Assembly (NCBI RefSeq): GCF_014697355.1
Contig: NZ_JACJRQ010000025.1
Span: 62,001-126,000 of the forward strand
Length of the DNA stretch: 64,000 nucleotides
Source: Nostoc calcicola FACHB-3891
Lineage (GTDB): Bacteria; Cyanobacteriota; Cyanobacteriia; Cyanobacteriales; Nostocaceae
Direction: 5' to 3'
Shown in pieces: positions 44,027 through 53,731 of the stretch. Numbering within the stretch: the stretch's first letter is position 1; each line of letters starts with the position of its first letter. Both the position numbers and the translations under genes were made by a program. Below the pieces are notes generated by a model. The model had not been told where the DNA came from, searched no databases, and saw nothing but the letters and a program-made list of their open reading frames with translations.

Positions 44027-44143
44027 TTAGAAGATGCCTAAAAGAATGATAAAAGTCAACCCGCAGAAGGCAAGCAAGGAAATAAGCAGAATGTTGCCTA
44101 CACTGTGGTCAGATGATGTTAAGTTGTGTGTATTGTCAGCCAT
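44027..44143 (-). CDS. 38-residue single-span membrane protein
   Basis: MADNTHNLTSSDHSVGNILL then ISLLAFCGLTFIILLGIF. A polar N-terminus of 16 residues is followed by one complete membrane helix to the C-terminus. AGGT lies upstream of the ATG, and a hairpin follows the stop. The look is that of small photosynthetic or respiratory subunits (PetN, PsaX, CydX-like), but it matches none that I know. Divergent from susA, with about 480 bases between the starts. Confidence 0.55.
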   Translation of the reverse strand: MADNTHNLTSSDHSVGNILLISLLAFCGLTFIILLGIF

Positions 44144-44624
44144 ATAAATCGACCTGATTTTAAGAACTTGATGCTGAAATTATAACTAGGCTAATTCAAG
44201 ATAAGTTGCTCTTAGATAAAAACTTGATTTTTATTTATTTAAGTTAAACTCAATAGTTAAGGTTTAAGCAAAAAAAATAACTTTTGTTTCAGCAGTTGGG
44301 GGGAATATAATTATAGCAATGGCAGAATACATAACTTAGAGCTAATTGATTACGAATTACGAATTATCATAGAAGCTTATTCTTTAACAATTGTATCAGT
44401 TATTTAACAACATCTCTCAAAAGAAATAAGAATTGTATTCCTTTAGTTAGAGTCAAAAATACTGAGTCATAGATACTTTAGGTAAAGTAGAACATGATTT
44501 TCAGTGCTGCTGAAAAGTAGATACTCGTACATGCACAGGTAAATATGGTTTATCTGTGTTGTTTTGTGTTTCTACGTCGCCTTGAAAGTTAACAATGCAA
44601 ACATCGTCATCCAGTGGAGTCACC

Positions 44625-47045
44625 ATGTCTGAATTGCTGCAAGCAGTGTTAGATAGTGAAGAAAAAAATGATTTGCGTTCCTTCATTAGTGAATTACGCC
44701 AACAAGAAAACAAGTACTTGCTGCGAAACGACATACTCAATGTATATGCAGAATATTGTTCCAAGTACCAGAAACCTGAGGCATTTCACACTACTTCTGA
44801 CTTAGGTAAACTCATTTACTATACTCAGGAAATTATTCAGGAGGACTCAAACTTCTGTTTCATCATCCGTTCTAAAATTGCCAGTCAAGAAGTTTATTGG
44901 TTGACATCAGACTTGAGCATTGAGCCGATGACGGTGCAGGATTTACTCGATTTGCGCGATCGCCTGGTGAACAAATTTCATCCCAACGACGGCGACCTGC
45001 TAGAATTGGACTTCGGTCCCTTTTATGACTACTCCCCAGCCATCCGCGACCCGAAAAATATTGGTAAGGGGGTACAATTTCTCAACCGCTATTTATCCAG
45101 CCAACTATTTCAAGACTCGAAACAATTGCTGGAAAGCTTGTTGAACTTCTTGCGGTTGCACCAATACAACGGTATCCAACTGCTGATCAACGATCGCATT
45201 CAATCCCAGCAGCAACTTTCTGTGCAAGTTAAGAAAGCTATAAGTTTCGTTAGCGATCGCCCCGATGATGAACCCTATGAACAATTCCGGTTCCAATTGC
45301 AAACAATGGGTTTTGAACCGGGTTGGGGTAACACCACAAGCCGCGTGCGAGACACCCTAAATATTCTTGATGAATTGATTGATTCTCCCGACCCCCAGAC
45401 CCTAGAAGCCTTCATTTCTCGCGTTCCGATGATTTTTAGAATCGTCCTCGTCTCTGCACACGGATGGTTTGGTCAAGAAGGCGTTTTGGGGCGTCCCGAT
45501 ACTGGCGGTCAGGTGGTTTACGTCCTCGATCAGGCAAAAAGTCTCGAAAAACAGCTACAAGAAGATGTTTTGCTAGCTGGTTTAGAAGGATTAAACGTCC
45601 AGCCAAAGGTGATTATTCTCAGCCGCTTAATTCCTAATAGTGATGGTACTCTTTGTAATCAACGACTGGAAAAGGTTTACGGCACAGAAAATGCCTGGAT
45701 TTTGCGAGTACCTCTGCGGGAATTTAATCCTAACATGACTCAAAACTGGATTTCCCGGTTTGAGTTTTGGCCTTATCTGGAAACTTTTGCCGTTGACTCG
45801 GAAAGAGAACTGCGGGCAGAATTTCAAGGTAGACCTGACTTAATAGTTGGTAACTATTCTGATGGAAATTTAGTGGCATTTTTGCTAGCGCGGCGGATGA
45901 AAGTCACGCAATGTAATATTGCCCATGCTTTGGAAAAATCTAAATACTTGTTTAGTAACCTTTACTGGCAAGATTTAGAAGATAAATATCATTTTTCCTT
46001 GCAATTTACAGCTGACTTAATTGCGATGAATGCTGCAAATTTTGTGGTCAGCAGCACCTACCAAGAAATTGTCGGCACACCCGATAGTGTGGGACAGTAC
46101 GAATCTTATAAATGCTTCACCATGCCAGAGTTGTATCATGTAACCAATGGCATTGAATTATTCAGTCCGAAGTTCAATGTTGTACCGCCTGGAGTCAACG
46201 AAAATTACTATTTTCCCTACACCCGGACTCAAGACCGAGTAGAAAGCGATCGCCAGCGTCTTGCAGAAACACTCTTTACCTTAGAAGACCCCAGCCAAAT
46301 CTTTGGCAAACTCGACGATCCTAACAAGCGTCCTCTGTTTTCAATGGCGCGTCTTGACCGCATCAAAAACCTCACAGGTTTAGCCGAATGCTTTGGTCAA
46401 AGTAAAGAATTACAGGAGCATTGCAACTTAATTTTAGTAGCGGGTAAGTTGCGTGTAGAAGAATCCGGCGACAACGAAGAACGCGATGAAATTATCAAAC
46501 TTTACCAAATAATTGACGAATACAATCTCCACGGAAAGATTCGCTGGTTAGGTGTGCGCCTGTCTAAAACCGATTCTGGTGAAATTTATCGAGTAATTGG
46601 CGATCGCCAGGGAATTTTTGTGCAACCAGCTTTATTTGAAGCTTTTGGTTTAACAATTTTAGAAGCGATGGTTTCAGGATTACCAACTTTTGCTACACAG
46701 TTTGGTGGACCACTGGAAATTATTCAGAATAAGGTTAATGGTTTTTACATTAACCCAACAAATTTAGAAGAAACAGCCACAAAAATTGTAGATTTTGTCA
46801 CCAAATGCGAACAAAATTCTCACTATTGGGATGAAATTTCCCAACGAGGAATTGACCGAGTTTACACTACTTATACTTGGAAAATTCACACTACCAAACT
46901 GTTATCTTTAGCACGGATTTATGGTTTTTGGAACTTTACTTCAAAAGAAAACCGAGAAGACTTATTGCGTTATCTAGAGGCTTTATTTTATTTAATTTAC
47001 AAGCCAAGAGCGCAACAGTTATTAGAGCAGCATAAGTACCGATAA
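44625..47045 (+). CDS. susA: Sucrose synthase
   Basis: An 806-residue GT4 enzyme, reversible: sucrose + NDP to fructose + NDP-glucose. The start MSELLQAVLDSEEKNDLRSF, with GGAG 7 bases before the ATG, matches Anabaena SusA. The N-terminal regulatory part (1-270) leads to VSAHGWFGQEGVLGRPDTGGQVVYVLDQ and, in the C-terminal lobe, ARLDRIKNLTGL, GVRLSK and the E-x7-E motif EAFGLTILE. In Anabaena it cleaves sucrose and directs carbon toward glycogen or heterocysts. It is monocistronic. Confidence 0.96.
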   Translation: MSELLQAVLDSEEKNDLRSFISELRQQENKYLLRNDILNVYAEYCSKYQKPEAFHTTSDLGKLIYYTQEIIQEDSNFCFIIRSKIASQEVYWLTSDLSIEPMTVQDLLDLRDRLVNKFHPNDGDLLELDFGPFYDYSPAIRDPKNIGKGVQFLNRYLSSQLFQDSKQLLESLLNFLRLHQYNGIQLLINDRIQSQQQLSVQVKKAISFVSDRPDDEPYEQFRFQLQTMGFEPGWGNTTSRVRDTLNILDELIDSPDPQTLEAFISRVPMIFRIVLVSAHGWFGQEGVLGRPDTGGQVVYVLDQAKSLEKQLQEDVLLAGLEGLNVQPKVIILSRLIPNSDGTLCNQRLEKVYGTENAWILRVPLREFNPNMTQNWISRFEFWPYLETFAVDSERELRAEFQGRPDLIVGNYSDGNLVAFLLARRMKVTQCNIAHALEKSKYLFSNLYWQDLEDKYHFSLQFTADLIAMNAANFVVSSTYQEIVGTPDSVGQYESYKCFTMPELYHVTNGIELFSPKFNVVPPGVNENYYFPYTRTQDRVESDRQRLAETLFTLEDPSQIFGKLDDPNKRPLFSMARLDRIKNLTGLAECFGQSKELQEHCNLILVAGKLRVEESGDNEERDEIIKLYQIIDEYNLHGKIRWLGVRLSKTDSGEIYRVIGDRQGIFVQPALFEAFGLTILEAMVSGLPTFATQFGGPLEIIQNKVNGFYINPTNLEETATKIVDFVTKCEQNSHYWDEISQRGIDRVYTTYTWKIHTTKLLSLARIYGFWNFTSKENREDLLRYLEALFYLIYKPRAQQLLEQHKYR

Positions 47046-47099
47046 TTAAGTTAGGAGTGAGGAGTGAAGAGTTAAAAAGTATGAATAATGAAGAATTTT

Positions 47100-47192
47100 A
47101 TAACTCCCAACTCCTAACTCTCAACTCCTAACTCTCAACTCCCAACTCCCAACTCTCAACTCCCAACTCCTAACTCTCAACTCCCAACTCTT
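47100..47192. repeat. Long STRR heptamer array
   Basis: About 13 tandem units of CTAACTC, CCAACTC and TCAACTC type (AACTCCC, AACTCCT, AACTCTC), immediately after the 47195-47749 stop codon. The purine-rich GTTAGGAGTGAGGAG at 47049-47063 could pair with it. Confidence 0.9.
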
Positions 47193-47194
47193 AA

Positions 47195-47749
47195 CTAAAT
47201 TGTTAACGCTCGCCAAGTTCGTTTACCAACGACTCCATCTGCTGCTAAATTGCGCTGATTTTGAAATGCTTTGACAGCAGTTTCAGTCAGCGCTCCAAAG
47301 ATTCCATCGACTCTAACGGTATAACCGTTAGATACTAATAACCGTTGTAAAGCTCTGACAGCAACACCAGAGCTACCGAAATAAAGAGTCGGTAGAGGTT
47401 GGGTACTATATTTATCGAATCTTCCCTCAGACTTTGCACCGTCTTTCCCTGCGGGCTGAGAAGAGTTTTTAGACTGTGCTAAATCAGAAGAAGCTAAGAA
47501 GTGGTTCTTTTTGCTAATTTTTTGAAGTGGATGTTCTTTCTCTAGCGCGATCGCTCCTAAGGAAGCGTGCGAAGTTGCATCTGTCTGCATAAATTCAGGT
47601 GGTGTGACTTGAGCAGTTATCTCTAACTGACTCTGCGTTGACTGGTTGATGTCATTTTCCATCTGAAATAATTGCTGTTCTGGCAAATTCGGCCCAGATG
47701 CTTGTCTTGCTGTTAACACGCCCGTCATCATCAGGCCAATTTCAGTCAT
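47195..47749 (-). CDS. Peptidoglycan-binding (PF01471) protein
   Basis: A 184-residue protein. The C-terminal 62 residues are one PG_binding_1 domain (LYFGSSGVAVRALQRLLVSN, VDGIFGALTETAVKAFQ, VVGKRTWRAL). The first 110 residues are low-complexity, polar, with no clear signal peptide. It may bind wall glycan; no catalytic domain is present. The stop is overlapped by the STRR array. Confidence 0.82.
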   Translation of the reverse strand: MTEIGLMMTGVLTARQASGPNLPEQQLFQMENDINQSTQSQLEITAQVTPPEFMQTDATSHASLGAIALEKEHPLQKISKKNHFLASSDLAQSKNSSQPAGKDGAKSEGRFDKYSTQPLPTLYFGSSGVAVRALQRLLVSNGYTVRVDGIFGALTETAVKAFQNQRNLAADGVVGKRTWRALTI

Positions 47750-48318
47750 TATCGTTCATTTTAGTTAAACCAATATTTCTTTTAACAAACAACAGTACTG
47801 CTGTCCGGGATAGTGCATACTGTTCAAATCAAAAAATCATGTAGTAATTTTTTCGCATACATCATATTTTCTGACCTCCTATTCCGTTTAATCAGACTAA
47901 TATCATTAGCCTTTGTGCTTTTTTTATCTTTTATCAAGCTATCAACTTGTCAGATATCTTATCTAAATCAACGGTTTAGACAATAACATACTATTGGATC
48001 GCATGGGAATGCTATCAAATAAATTTGTCTAGTTATCTTTGGCTTACCCTTGGTATGCTGATGCCACTTTTATCATGTTTATACTGCAAGGCAAAGTACT
48101 ACAGAATTTACGTAACCAATTTTTCAGCGTTCATTAGTGTAGTATTAGGCAACAATGATAAACTCTTGATTTCAAATAATTTGTCCCCCCTTGGAGGGGG
48201 TTCTAAACTTTTTATCGATCGATATTATCTTCATGGATACATGCTACTTGTCGCAGTGTTATTTAGTTTTACCAACTTCACTCGTTATACCAATTTGAAA
48301 AAAGAATGGGACAAATAG
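47750..48318. other. Intergenic region without a supported gene
   Basis: The only long frame is a TTG-started one at 48025-48318 (97 codons) with two hydrophobic stretches. It contains an insertion-like CCCCCCTTGGAGGGGG palindrome (48184-48199), has no ribosome-binding site and shows no family. I do not count it as a gene. AT-rich stretches near 47930-48010 could be promoter DNA. Confidence 0.5.
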
Positions 48319-48346
48319 GTAGGGTAGCACAGCTGTGCTACCCTAC
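48319..48346. repeat. 28-bp dispersed palindrome, copy 4 (variant)
   Basis: Half-site GTAGGGTAGCACAG, a perfect palindrome that differs from the main type in both arms at matching places (TA for GC). Compensated change in both arms suggests that the palindrome itself is selected. Confidence 0.85.
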
Positions 48347-48528
48347 AGATGATCGATGTGTTGCAAAGATTATTTGAATTGGTATTAGTAGAGCTTTGCG
48401 TAAATTCATCGTCAATTAAGGGTTGAAAATTTAACGCAAAGCTATGCAGAGTCTTTCCGAAGAGAATTCGCTCTTGATTAACGAAACACTGTACTTAGGA
48501 CACTCAGTTGCGGATACGGCAAAACTTT

Positions 48529-49245
48529 TTACCTTTTTTCATCTCGCCACAAAGCAATACCGCCTAATAAACCAGTAATATTGGGGATAAGTTTCACATT
48601 TAACGGTAACTGAAGATTCACTCTTACAGCTTCACCACCACCAATATATAGGTAATCATAATTGAACAGATGTTGCAAAGATGCGATCGCCTTTTCTAAA
48701 CGCTTGTTCCATCTTTTCTCGCCAATTTTTTCTAACTCTGCGCGTCCTAGTTGTTCCTCAAAAGTCTCTCCTTTGCGAAATGGATGATGTCCCATTTCCA
48801 TATTCGGCACCAACTTACCATCCACAAACAAAGCCGAACCAAAGCCCGTACCGAGAGTAATCACCAATTCCACACCTTTACCTGCGATCGCTCCCAGCCC
48901 TTGCATATCTGCATCATTAATCACCCGTACAGGCTTGTTTAAATGTTTTAATAATGCTGTTTCCAAATCAAAGCCAATCCAATCTGGATGCAAATTTACC
49001 GCTGTTTCCGTGACTCCACACCGCACCACACCTGGAAAACCTACTGAAACGCGATGAAATTCACCTTGAGCCGCCGCTAACACAACAATTGCATTAATTA
49101 CAACCTCAGGTGTTGCAGGTTGCGGTGTATCTAAACGCGCTCTTTCGGTTATCGGATTTCCTGTAATATCCAAAACCATCGCCTTAACGCCACTACCGCC
49201 AATATCAATCGATAATGTCCGAATCGATCCATTTTCTTCAACCAT
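48529..49245 (-). CDS. ROK-family polyphosphate/ATP glucokinase-like protein
   Basis: A 238-residue sugar kinase. Phosphate-1 is LSIDIGGSGVKAMV (11-24), the sugar-binding part VSVGFPGVV and NLHPDW, the catalytic NDADMQGLGAIAG, and TLGTGFGSALFVDG. The zinc cysteines of typical ROK proteins are absent. The order and length fit polyphosphate glucokinases (PpgK), which use polyP or ATP to phosphorylate glucose. Phosphoryl donor not decided by the sequence. Confidence 0.85.
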   Translation of the reverse strand: MVEENGSIRTLSIDIGGSGVKAMVLDITGNPITERARLDTPQPATPEVVINAIVVLAAAQGEFHRVSVGFPGVVRCGVTETAVNLHPDWIGFDLETALLKHLNKPVRVINDADMQGLGAIAGKGVELVITLGTGFGSALFVDGKLVPNMEMGHHPFRKGETFEEQLGRAELEKIGEKRWNKRLEKAIASLQHLFNYDYLYIGGGEAVRVNLQLPLNVKLIPNITGLLGGIALWRDEKR

Positions 49246-49337
49246 TTACTTAGATCCTTGTCACAGCTTGTTATTTCGCTATTATGCTTTGCTACATCTG
49301 GTAATATCCGGATGTTTGGAGAGTCTTCATTATTGAT

Positions 49338-49505
49338 GGGCATGGGGCATGGGGCATTGGGCATGGGGAAAGGGAAAGGGGTAAGGGGGAAAGGTTAAAT
49401 TTATCCCTTTACCCTTTACCCTTTAACCTTTTCCCCTGCCCCTTTGCTCCCCATCTCCCTACTCCCCTGCCTCCCCATCTCCCTCATCTCCCTCATCTCC
49501 CAGCG
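49338..49505. repeat. Composite purine/pyrimidine hairpin
   Basis: GGGCATG repeats (49338-49370) and GGGAAAGGGGTAAGGGGGAAAGG (written as parts) are mirrored by CCCTTTACC triplicates (49405-49435) and CCCCATCTCCCTCAT units. The arms fold back on each other. It lies between the divergent genes 48529-49245 and 49551-50357. Confidence 0.75.
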
Positions 49506-49550
49506 CCAATCCCCAATGCCCTAAAATAGAAATGTCACAACTTCAGTAAT

Positions 49551-50357
49551 ATGCATAGCTTTATTCCCCCACAACGGTTTTTCCCCTACCTGAGTTGGAC
49601 TGACATTCAGGCAATGCCAAATAAGGAAAATGTGGTCATCATCCAACCAGTAGGAGCAATTGAACAACACGGCCCCCATCTGCCGTTAATTGTAGATGCT
49701 GCTATTGGTGTGGGGGTACTGGGAAAAGCATTGGAAAATCTCGATGCCAGTATTCCGGCCTATGCTTTACCGACGCTTTATTATGGCAAATCTAATGAAC
49801 ACTGGCACTTTCCCGGTACGATTACCCTCAGCACTGCAACTCTGACGGCAATCATTATGGAAGTGGGAGAAAGTATCTACCGTGCTGGGTTTAGAAAATT
49901 GGTGTTAATGAACTCCCACGGCGGACAACCCCAAGTTATGCAAATGGCGGCGCGGGATTTGCATGTTCAATATGATGACTTTTTGGTATTTCCGCTGTTT
50001 ACTTGGCGTGTGCCTAATATTACCAAAGACTTATTAACACCGAAAGAAGCAGCACTAGGAATGCACGCCGGAGATGCAGAAACTAGCATTATGCTATCGC
50101 TTTTACCAGAACAAGTGCAGCTAGAAAAAGCTGTTGCGGAGTATCCACCAGAACAGGCAGAAAGTAGTTTATTGAGTTGGGAAGGCAAGTTACCTGTGGC
50201 TTGGGTGACGCGAGATATCAGTAAAAGTGGAGTCATTGGTGACGCTACAACCGCAACTAAAGAAAAAGGCGATCGCATTCTCGAATCTGTCGCTAACGGT
50301 TGGGTACAAGTTATTCAGGATATTTACGCCTTTCAACAACCAAAAGTTCAAAGTTAA
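49551..50357 (+). CDS. Creatininase-family amidohydrolase
   Basis: A 268-residue metal-dependent amidohydrolase. Metal sites are QPVGAIEQHGPHLPLIVDA (E38-Q-H40 and the D further on), MNSHGGQP and GMHAGDAETSIML. The family includes creatininase, formamide hydrolases and mycofactocin MftE; cyanobacteria seldom make creatinine, so the substrate is unknown. Confidence 0.88.
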   Translation: MHSFIPPQRFFPYLSWTDIQAMPNKENVVIIQPVGAIEQHGPHLPLIVDAAIGVGVLGKALENLDASIPAYALPTLYYGKSNEHWHFPGTITLSTATLTAIIMEVGESIYRAGFRKLVLMNSHGGQPQVMQMAARDLHVQYDDFLVFPLFTWRVPNITKDLLTPKEAALGMHAGDAETSIMLSLLPEQVQLEKAVAEYPPEQAESSLLSWEGKLPVAWVTRDISKSGVIGDATTATKEKGDRILESVANGWVQVIQDIYAFQQPKVQS

Positions 50358-50484
50358 CAATCCCTGAGATGCAGCACAACATCTAAATTTGTTAATCTAA
50401 GAATAATGGAAATAGTACTGGGGTAGCTAGTTAAAATCTATCGGGCAGTGGGTTTCTATTGAAAGTTTTATCAGAAAAAGAATT

Positions 50485-50988
50485 ATGACGGCCTTTGAAC
50501 CTCAAAGCATCCGCTCTTATAGCCAAGAAGATGTACAACAAATTTTACACTTGGCGATCGCTCGTCAAGCTGATGATAAAGACACAGAATTTTCTTATGA
50601 ACAGCTATTAGAAATTGCTGCTGAGTTAGAAATTGCACCTGAATCTTTAAAATTAGCAGAACGCGATTGGGTAGTGCAACAAAGCCAAGTTCAACAGCGA
50701 AAAGCTTTTGACGCCTTCCGCCAAAGAAGATTTCAGAAGCGTCTAGGCAATTATGCAATTTTTAATGGCTTTTTGATACTCGTCGATTTAATCGCTGGTG
50801 GCGGAATTTCTTGGTCGCTGTACATTTTACTATTCTGCGGATTGCCAGTAGGGCTTGATGTCTGGAATACCTTTCAAATGAAGGGGGAAGAGTACGAAAT
50901 CGCATTCCAGAAGTGGAACCGCAAGCATCAGATTAAGAAAACCATCAATACAGTTTTGAATAAATGGTTTAAAGCATTGCTGACTTAG
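50485..50988 (+). CDS. 2TM-domain protein
   Basis: A 167-residue protein. The first 65 residues are helical and acidic (SYSQEDVQQILHLAIARQA), a pattern seen before 2TM domains in cyanobacteria. Two membrane spans (about 91-108 LGNYAIFNGFLILVDLIA, and 113-130 SWSLYILLFCGLPVGLDVW) are linked by a short loop. The role is unknown. Confidence 0.8.
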   Translation: MTAFEPQSIRSYSQEDVQQILHLAIARQADDKDTEFSYEQLLEIAAELEIAPESLKLAERDWVVQQSQVQQRKAFDAFRQRRFQKRLGNYAIFNGFLILVDLIAGGGISWSLYILLFCGLPVGLDVWNTFQMKGEEYEIAFQKWNRKHQIKKTINTVLNKWFKALLT

Positions 50989-51012
50989 TAAGTTTAGTGC
51001 TTTCCGCTTATT

Positions 51013-51048
51013 CAAAGAAAAACCCCGCAGGAGAATTCGGGGTAACAT
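51013..51048 (+). terminator. Rho-independent terminator
   Basis: CCCCG / CGGGG with a 10-base loop, preceded by AAAGAAAAA, 35 bases after the 2TM gene. The T-run is weak. Confidence 0.5.
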
Positions 51049-51233
51049 TTCTGCCACATTTTTTGTGTAACACTATCTCGACCAAATCTTATTAAACACA
51101 GCAATTATAAGGATCAAACACAATATTATCCGATAGATCGAAGTATTTTTTCTATCTTTATACTGATATGTAAGTCTATCAATAGTCTGAAAATTATCTT
51201 AGAGCAAAAATCTTTACAACAAATCAATCGGCT

Positions 51234-51261
51234 GTAGGGGCGTACAGCTGTACGCCCCTAC
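51234..51261. repeat. 28-bp dispersed palindrome, copy 5 (perfect)
   Basis: Half-site GTAGGGGCGTACAG. The changed third base (T for C) is matched in the other arm. Confidence 0.9.
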
Positions 51262-51454
51262 CTACAACACATTTTGCATAATGTTTTTGAATTATAAAAG
51301 ATTTAGATAAGTCAGGGATAACCTGGCTAAAAAACCGAGATTTATTCTTAGAACAAATACTAACAGCCCCATATCGTAACAACCAATAAATATAAAACAG
51401 CATTGGGCGAATATAATAATACTGACTTGGAAATAGATTTCCACCTAAATAACT

Positions 51455-51796
51455 ATGAAAGCTGAAGCAGAAAACCATACCAGGCTGACTTGTGAAGTGG
51501 AAACTACACTAAAGATAATTGGCGGACGCTGGAAGGTTTTGATTATTAAAGAATTAATGGCTGGCGTCAAACGTTTTGGCGAGTTACAGCGGGCTTTACC
51601 TGGAGTAACCCAAAAAATGCTGACTCAGCAACTCAGAGAAATGGAGGAAGACGGTATTATTCATCGAGAAGTTTATCCGCAAATTCCACCAAAAGTGGAA
51701 TATTCACTCACGCCTTTAGGAGAAACTTTGCAACCAATTCTCTATGCTATGCATGAATGGGCTGTTCAACATTTTGCTCGAACCAATCACCATTAA
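51455..51796 (+). CDS. HxlR-family transcription regulator
   Basis: A 113-residue winged-helix protein: [60 protein letters not shown] and [14 protein letters not shown] are all HxlR marks. The cysteine in RLTCEVE is at the position used for thiol or quinone sensing in HypR/YodB relatives. Targets are unknown; no divergent gene is next to it. Confidence 0.88.
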   Translation: MKAEAENHTRLTCEVETTLKIIGGRWKVLIIKELMAGVKRFGELQRALPGVTQKMLTQQLREMEEDGIIHREVYPQIPPKVEYSLTPLGETLQPILYAMHEWAVQHFARTNHH

Positions 51797-51812
51797 TATA
51801 AGGTGTTAGGCC

Positions 51813-52208
51813 TTATTCGTTAGTTCGTAAATATTCAATCGCTGCTTCTAATTTTGAAGGATAACTTTCAGCAAATCTTTCAAACCAAAGTCCTTCAGGG
51901 GAAAGTGGATCTACTTTTGCTAACCATTCTTTTGCTTGCACTTTCAAAGCCTCTATTTGTTTAGCTTTGAGTTGTTCTTGGCGAATTCTTTCTTGTTCTA
52001 ATTCTTGCTGTCTTTTTAATTCCTCAGCAGCATCTTGTTCTGCAAAATTAGCCTTAACTTCTGCCAAAAGATTATCCATTAAAGATGCGGATTTTGGTGA
52101 TGCTGGAAGAAAGGATTTAGCTGTAGTTGATTTTGGCGACTGCTGCTTAGGTTGTCCTTCTTTGTATTCAGTTTCCAGTTCAGCTAACAACTTATCAATA
52201 GAATCCAT
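51813..52208 (-). CDS. Coiled-coil protein of unknown function
   Basis: A 131-residue protein. DSIDKLLAELETEYKEG (2-18) and DNLLAEVKANFAEQ (about 45-58) are two similar helical segments. A charged coiled coil (about 60-95, EELKRQQELEQERIRQEQLK) and a compact end (WFERFAESYPSKLEAAIEYL) follow. I do not recognise a family. It is on the same strand as the two VWA genes and 190 bases downstream. Confidence 0.7.
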   Translation of the reverse strand: MDSIDKLLAELETEYKEGQPKQQSPKSTTAKSFLPASPKSASLMDNLLAEVKANFAEQDAAEELKRQQELEQERIRQEQLKAKQIEALKVQAKEWLAKVDPLSPEGLWFERFAESYPSKLEAAIEYLRTNE

Positions 52209-52397
52209 TTTTAGAAGTCCTATAAAGCGAAAATCATGATTCTATCTGGCATTTTTTCAAAATATCAGAAAAATCTAAATCCTTAAAAAATGTCAAGTTA
52301 ATAAAATAGATAAACTAGGTTACAAAGCCAGATATTAAGCCTGTTTTACTCCTAAATTCTAAATTTTGCAAGTATTCGTTTTGCCTTGTGCCTAGTA

Positions 52398-53003
52398 CTA
52401 GTCATTAATGGCATTGAGTAGCACTTCTGATAAACTCATATCTTCCATGTCTTCCATAGTAATTGTGTCACAGATATCAAACTTAGCACCAGCTCCTTGG
52501 AGATCGTCATCTAAAACTTTGAGAAAACGGGTAGCTTGTTGATCTGTACCGACTTGAATGAAAGAAATAGCTAATTCTTCATCTTTATCCATGCGGCGAG
52601 AAGCTTCAATAATTACCCTCATCACAGCTTTGCGATCGTCTGGTTCGCCATCAGTAACCACTAAAATTGTTTCACCATTTGGCTTCGTTTGACCTGCTCC
52701 TCTGCGTTGAAAATAATCATCAGTTGCATGTTTCAACACACCAGCCAAGTCAGTTGTACCAGAGGGATCATTTTCTCGGAAAATTTGTGCTACCTTGCTG
52801 GATGTCACATTTTCGTAGCGCTTAAATTTTCCAGAAAATACATAAATAGTGATACCATCTGGGTCAAATTGTTCGCATTTACTAGCTAAAGCTAGAGTAG
52901 ATTCTTGTGCTGCTACCCATCTGCTTCTACCACCCTTTTGATCTGGGGTGGCCATACTGCCACTTTTGTCAATAATTAATGTGTAATCACGATTTTCTAG
53001 CAT
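52398..53003 (-). CDS. VWA-domain protein (copy B)
   Basis: A 201-residue protein that is a single von Willebrand A domain. The MIDAS is complete: D-K-S-G-S (YTLIIDKSGSMATP), T in DPSGTTDLAGVL and D in LVVTDGEPDD. No membrane part or signal, so cytosolic. Its closest relative is the next gene (53126-53731), about 75% identical by eye, so the pair is a tandem duplication. Confidence 0.9.
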   Translation of the reverse strand: MLENRDYTLIIDKSGSMATPDQKGGRSRWVAAQESTLALASKCEQFDPDGITIYVFSGKFKRYENVTSSKVAQIFRENDPSGTTDLAGVLKHATDDYFQRRGAGQTKPNGETILVVTDGEPDDRKAVMRVIIEASRRMDKDEELAISFIQVGTDQQATRFLKVLDDDLQGAGAKFDICDTITMEDMEDMSLSEVLLNAIND

Positions 53004-53125
53004 TTATAATCTCCGCAAATATTTACTCAAAAGCTCTAAATTATGAATCAGTTTTTCTAACATGGAGAATGTTTCCACAAATTGCCGATCAATTTTTGAT
53101 AAAAAACTGACAAATTTAGGTATTA

Positions 53126-53731
53126 TTAGTCAGTTATGGCGTTGCTTAATACATCTACAAGGCTCATTTCTTCTAGATCGTCTAAAGTGACTGTATCGCA
53201 AATATCAAATTTAGCTCCAACACTTTGCAACTGGTCATCTAAAGCTTTTAGAAACTTAGTCGCTTGGGCATCTGAGCCTACTTGAATAATCGAAATTCCC
53301 AATTCTTCATCACGCTCCATCTGCCGAGTAGCATGAATGATAACTTCAAACACAGCTTTACGATCGTCTGGTTCACCATCAGTAATGACTAAAATTGTTT
53401 CTCCGTTTGGCTTGCTTTGACCAGCAGCTTTGCGTTGAAAGTAATTATTTGTTGCATCTTGGAGTACACCTGCTAAGTTTGTCGTACCAGCAGGATCGTT
53501 TTCGAGAAATATCTGTGCGACTTTGGCTGAGGTTACATCGTCGTAGCGTTTAAATTTGCCAGAAAACACATAAACAGTAATACCATCTGGGTCAAACTGT
53601 TCGGCTTTTCTTGCCAAAGCAAGTGTAGACTCTTGGGCTATTTCCCATCTAGTTCTACCACCCACTTGGTCGGGTGTGGACATACTACCGCTTTTATCAA
53701 TGATTAGTGTGTAATCGCGATCGCTCATCAT
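53126..53731 (-). CDS. VWA-domain protein (copy A)
   Basis: 201 residues; MIDAS residues D-K-S-G-S (IIDKSGSMSTP), T in DPAGTTNLAGVL and D in LVITDGEPDD are intact. It resembles TerY-type VWA proteins of stress and conflict clusters, but no kinase, phosphatase or Ter genes are adjacent. The gap to copy B is 122 bases. Confidence 0.9.
   Translation of the reverse strand: MMSDRDYTLIIDKSGSMSTPDQVGGRTRWEIAQESTLALARKAEQFDPDGITVYVFSGKFKRYDDVTSAKVAQIFLENDPAGTTNLAGVLQDATNNYFQRKAAGQSKPNGETILVITDGEPDDRKAVFEVIIHATRQMERDEELGISIIQVGSDAQATKFLKALDDQLQSVGAKFDICDTVTLDDLEEMSLVDVLSNAITD

Noticed and set aside
44200-44624. NtcA box (GTA-N8-TAC) upstream of susA
   Set aside because: I searched the region by eye and found no site with the right spacing.
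48025-48318. 97-codon TTG-started frame with two hydrophobic stretches
   Set aside because: No ribosome-binding site, contains an inserted palindrome and ends at the dispersed palindrome; not convincing as a gene.
51224-51478. 84-codon minus-strand frame
   Set aside because: It spans the 28-bp palindrome and the promoter of the HxlR gene; no protein-like composition.
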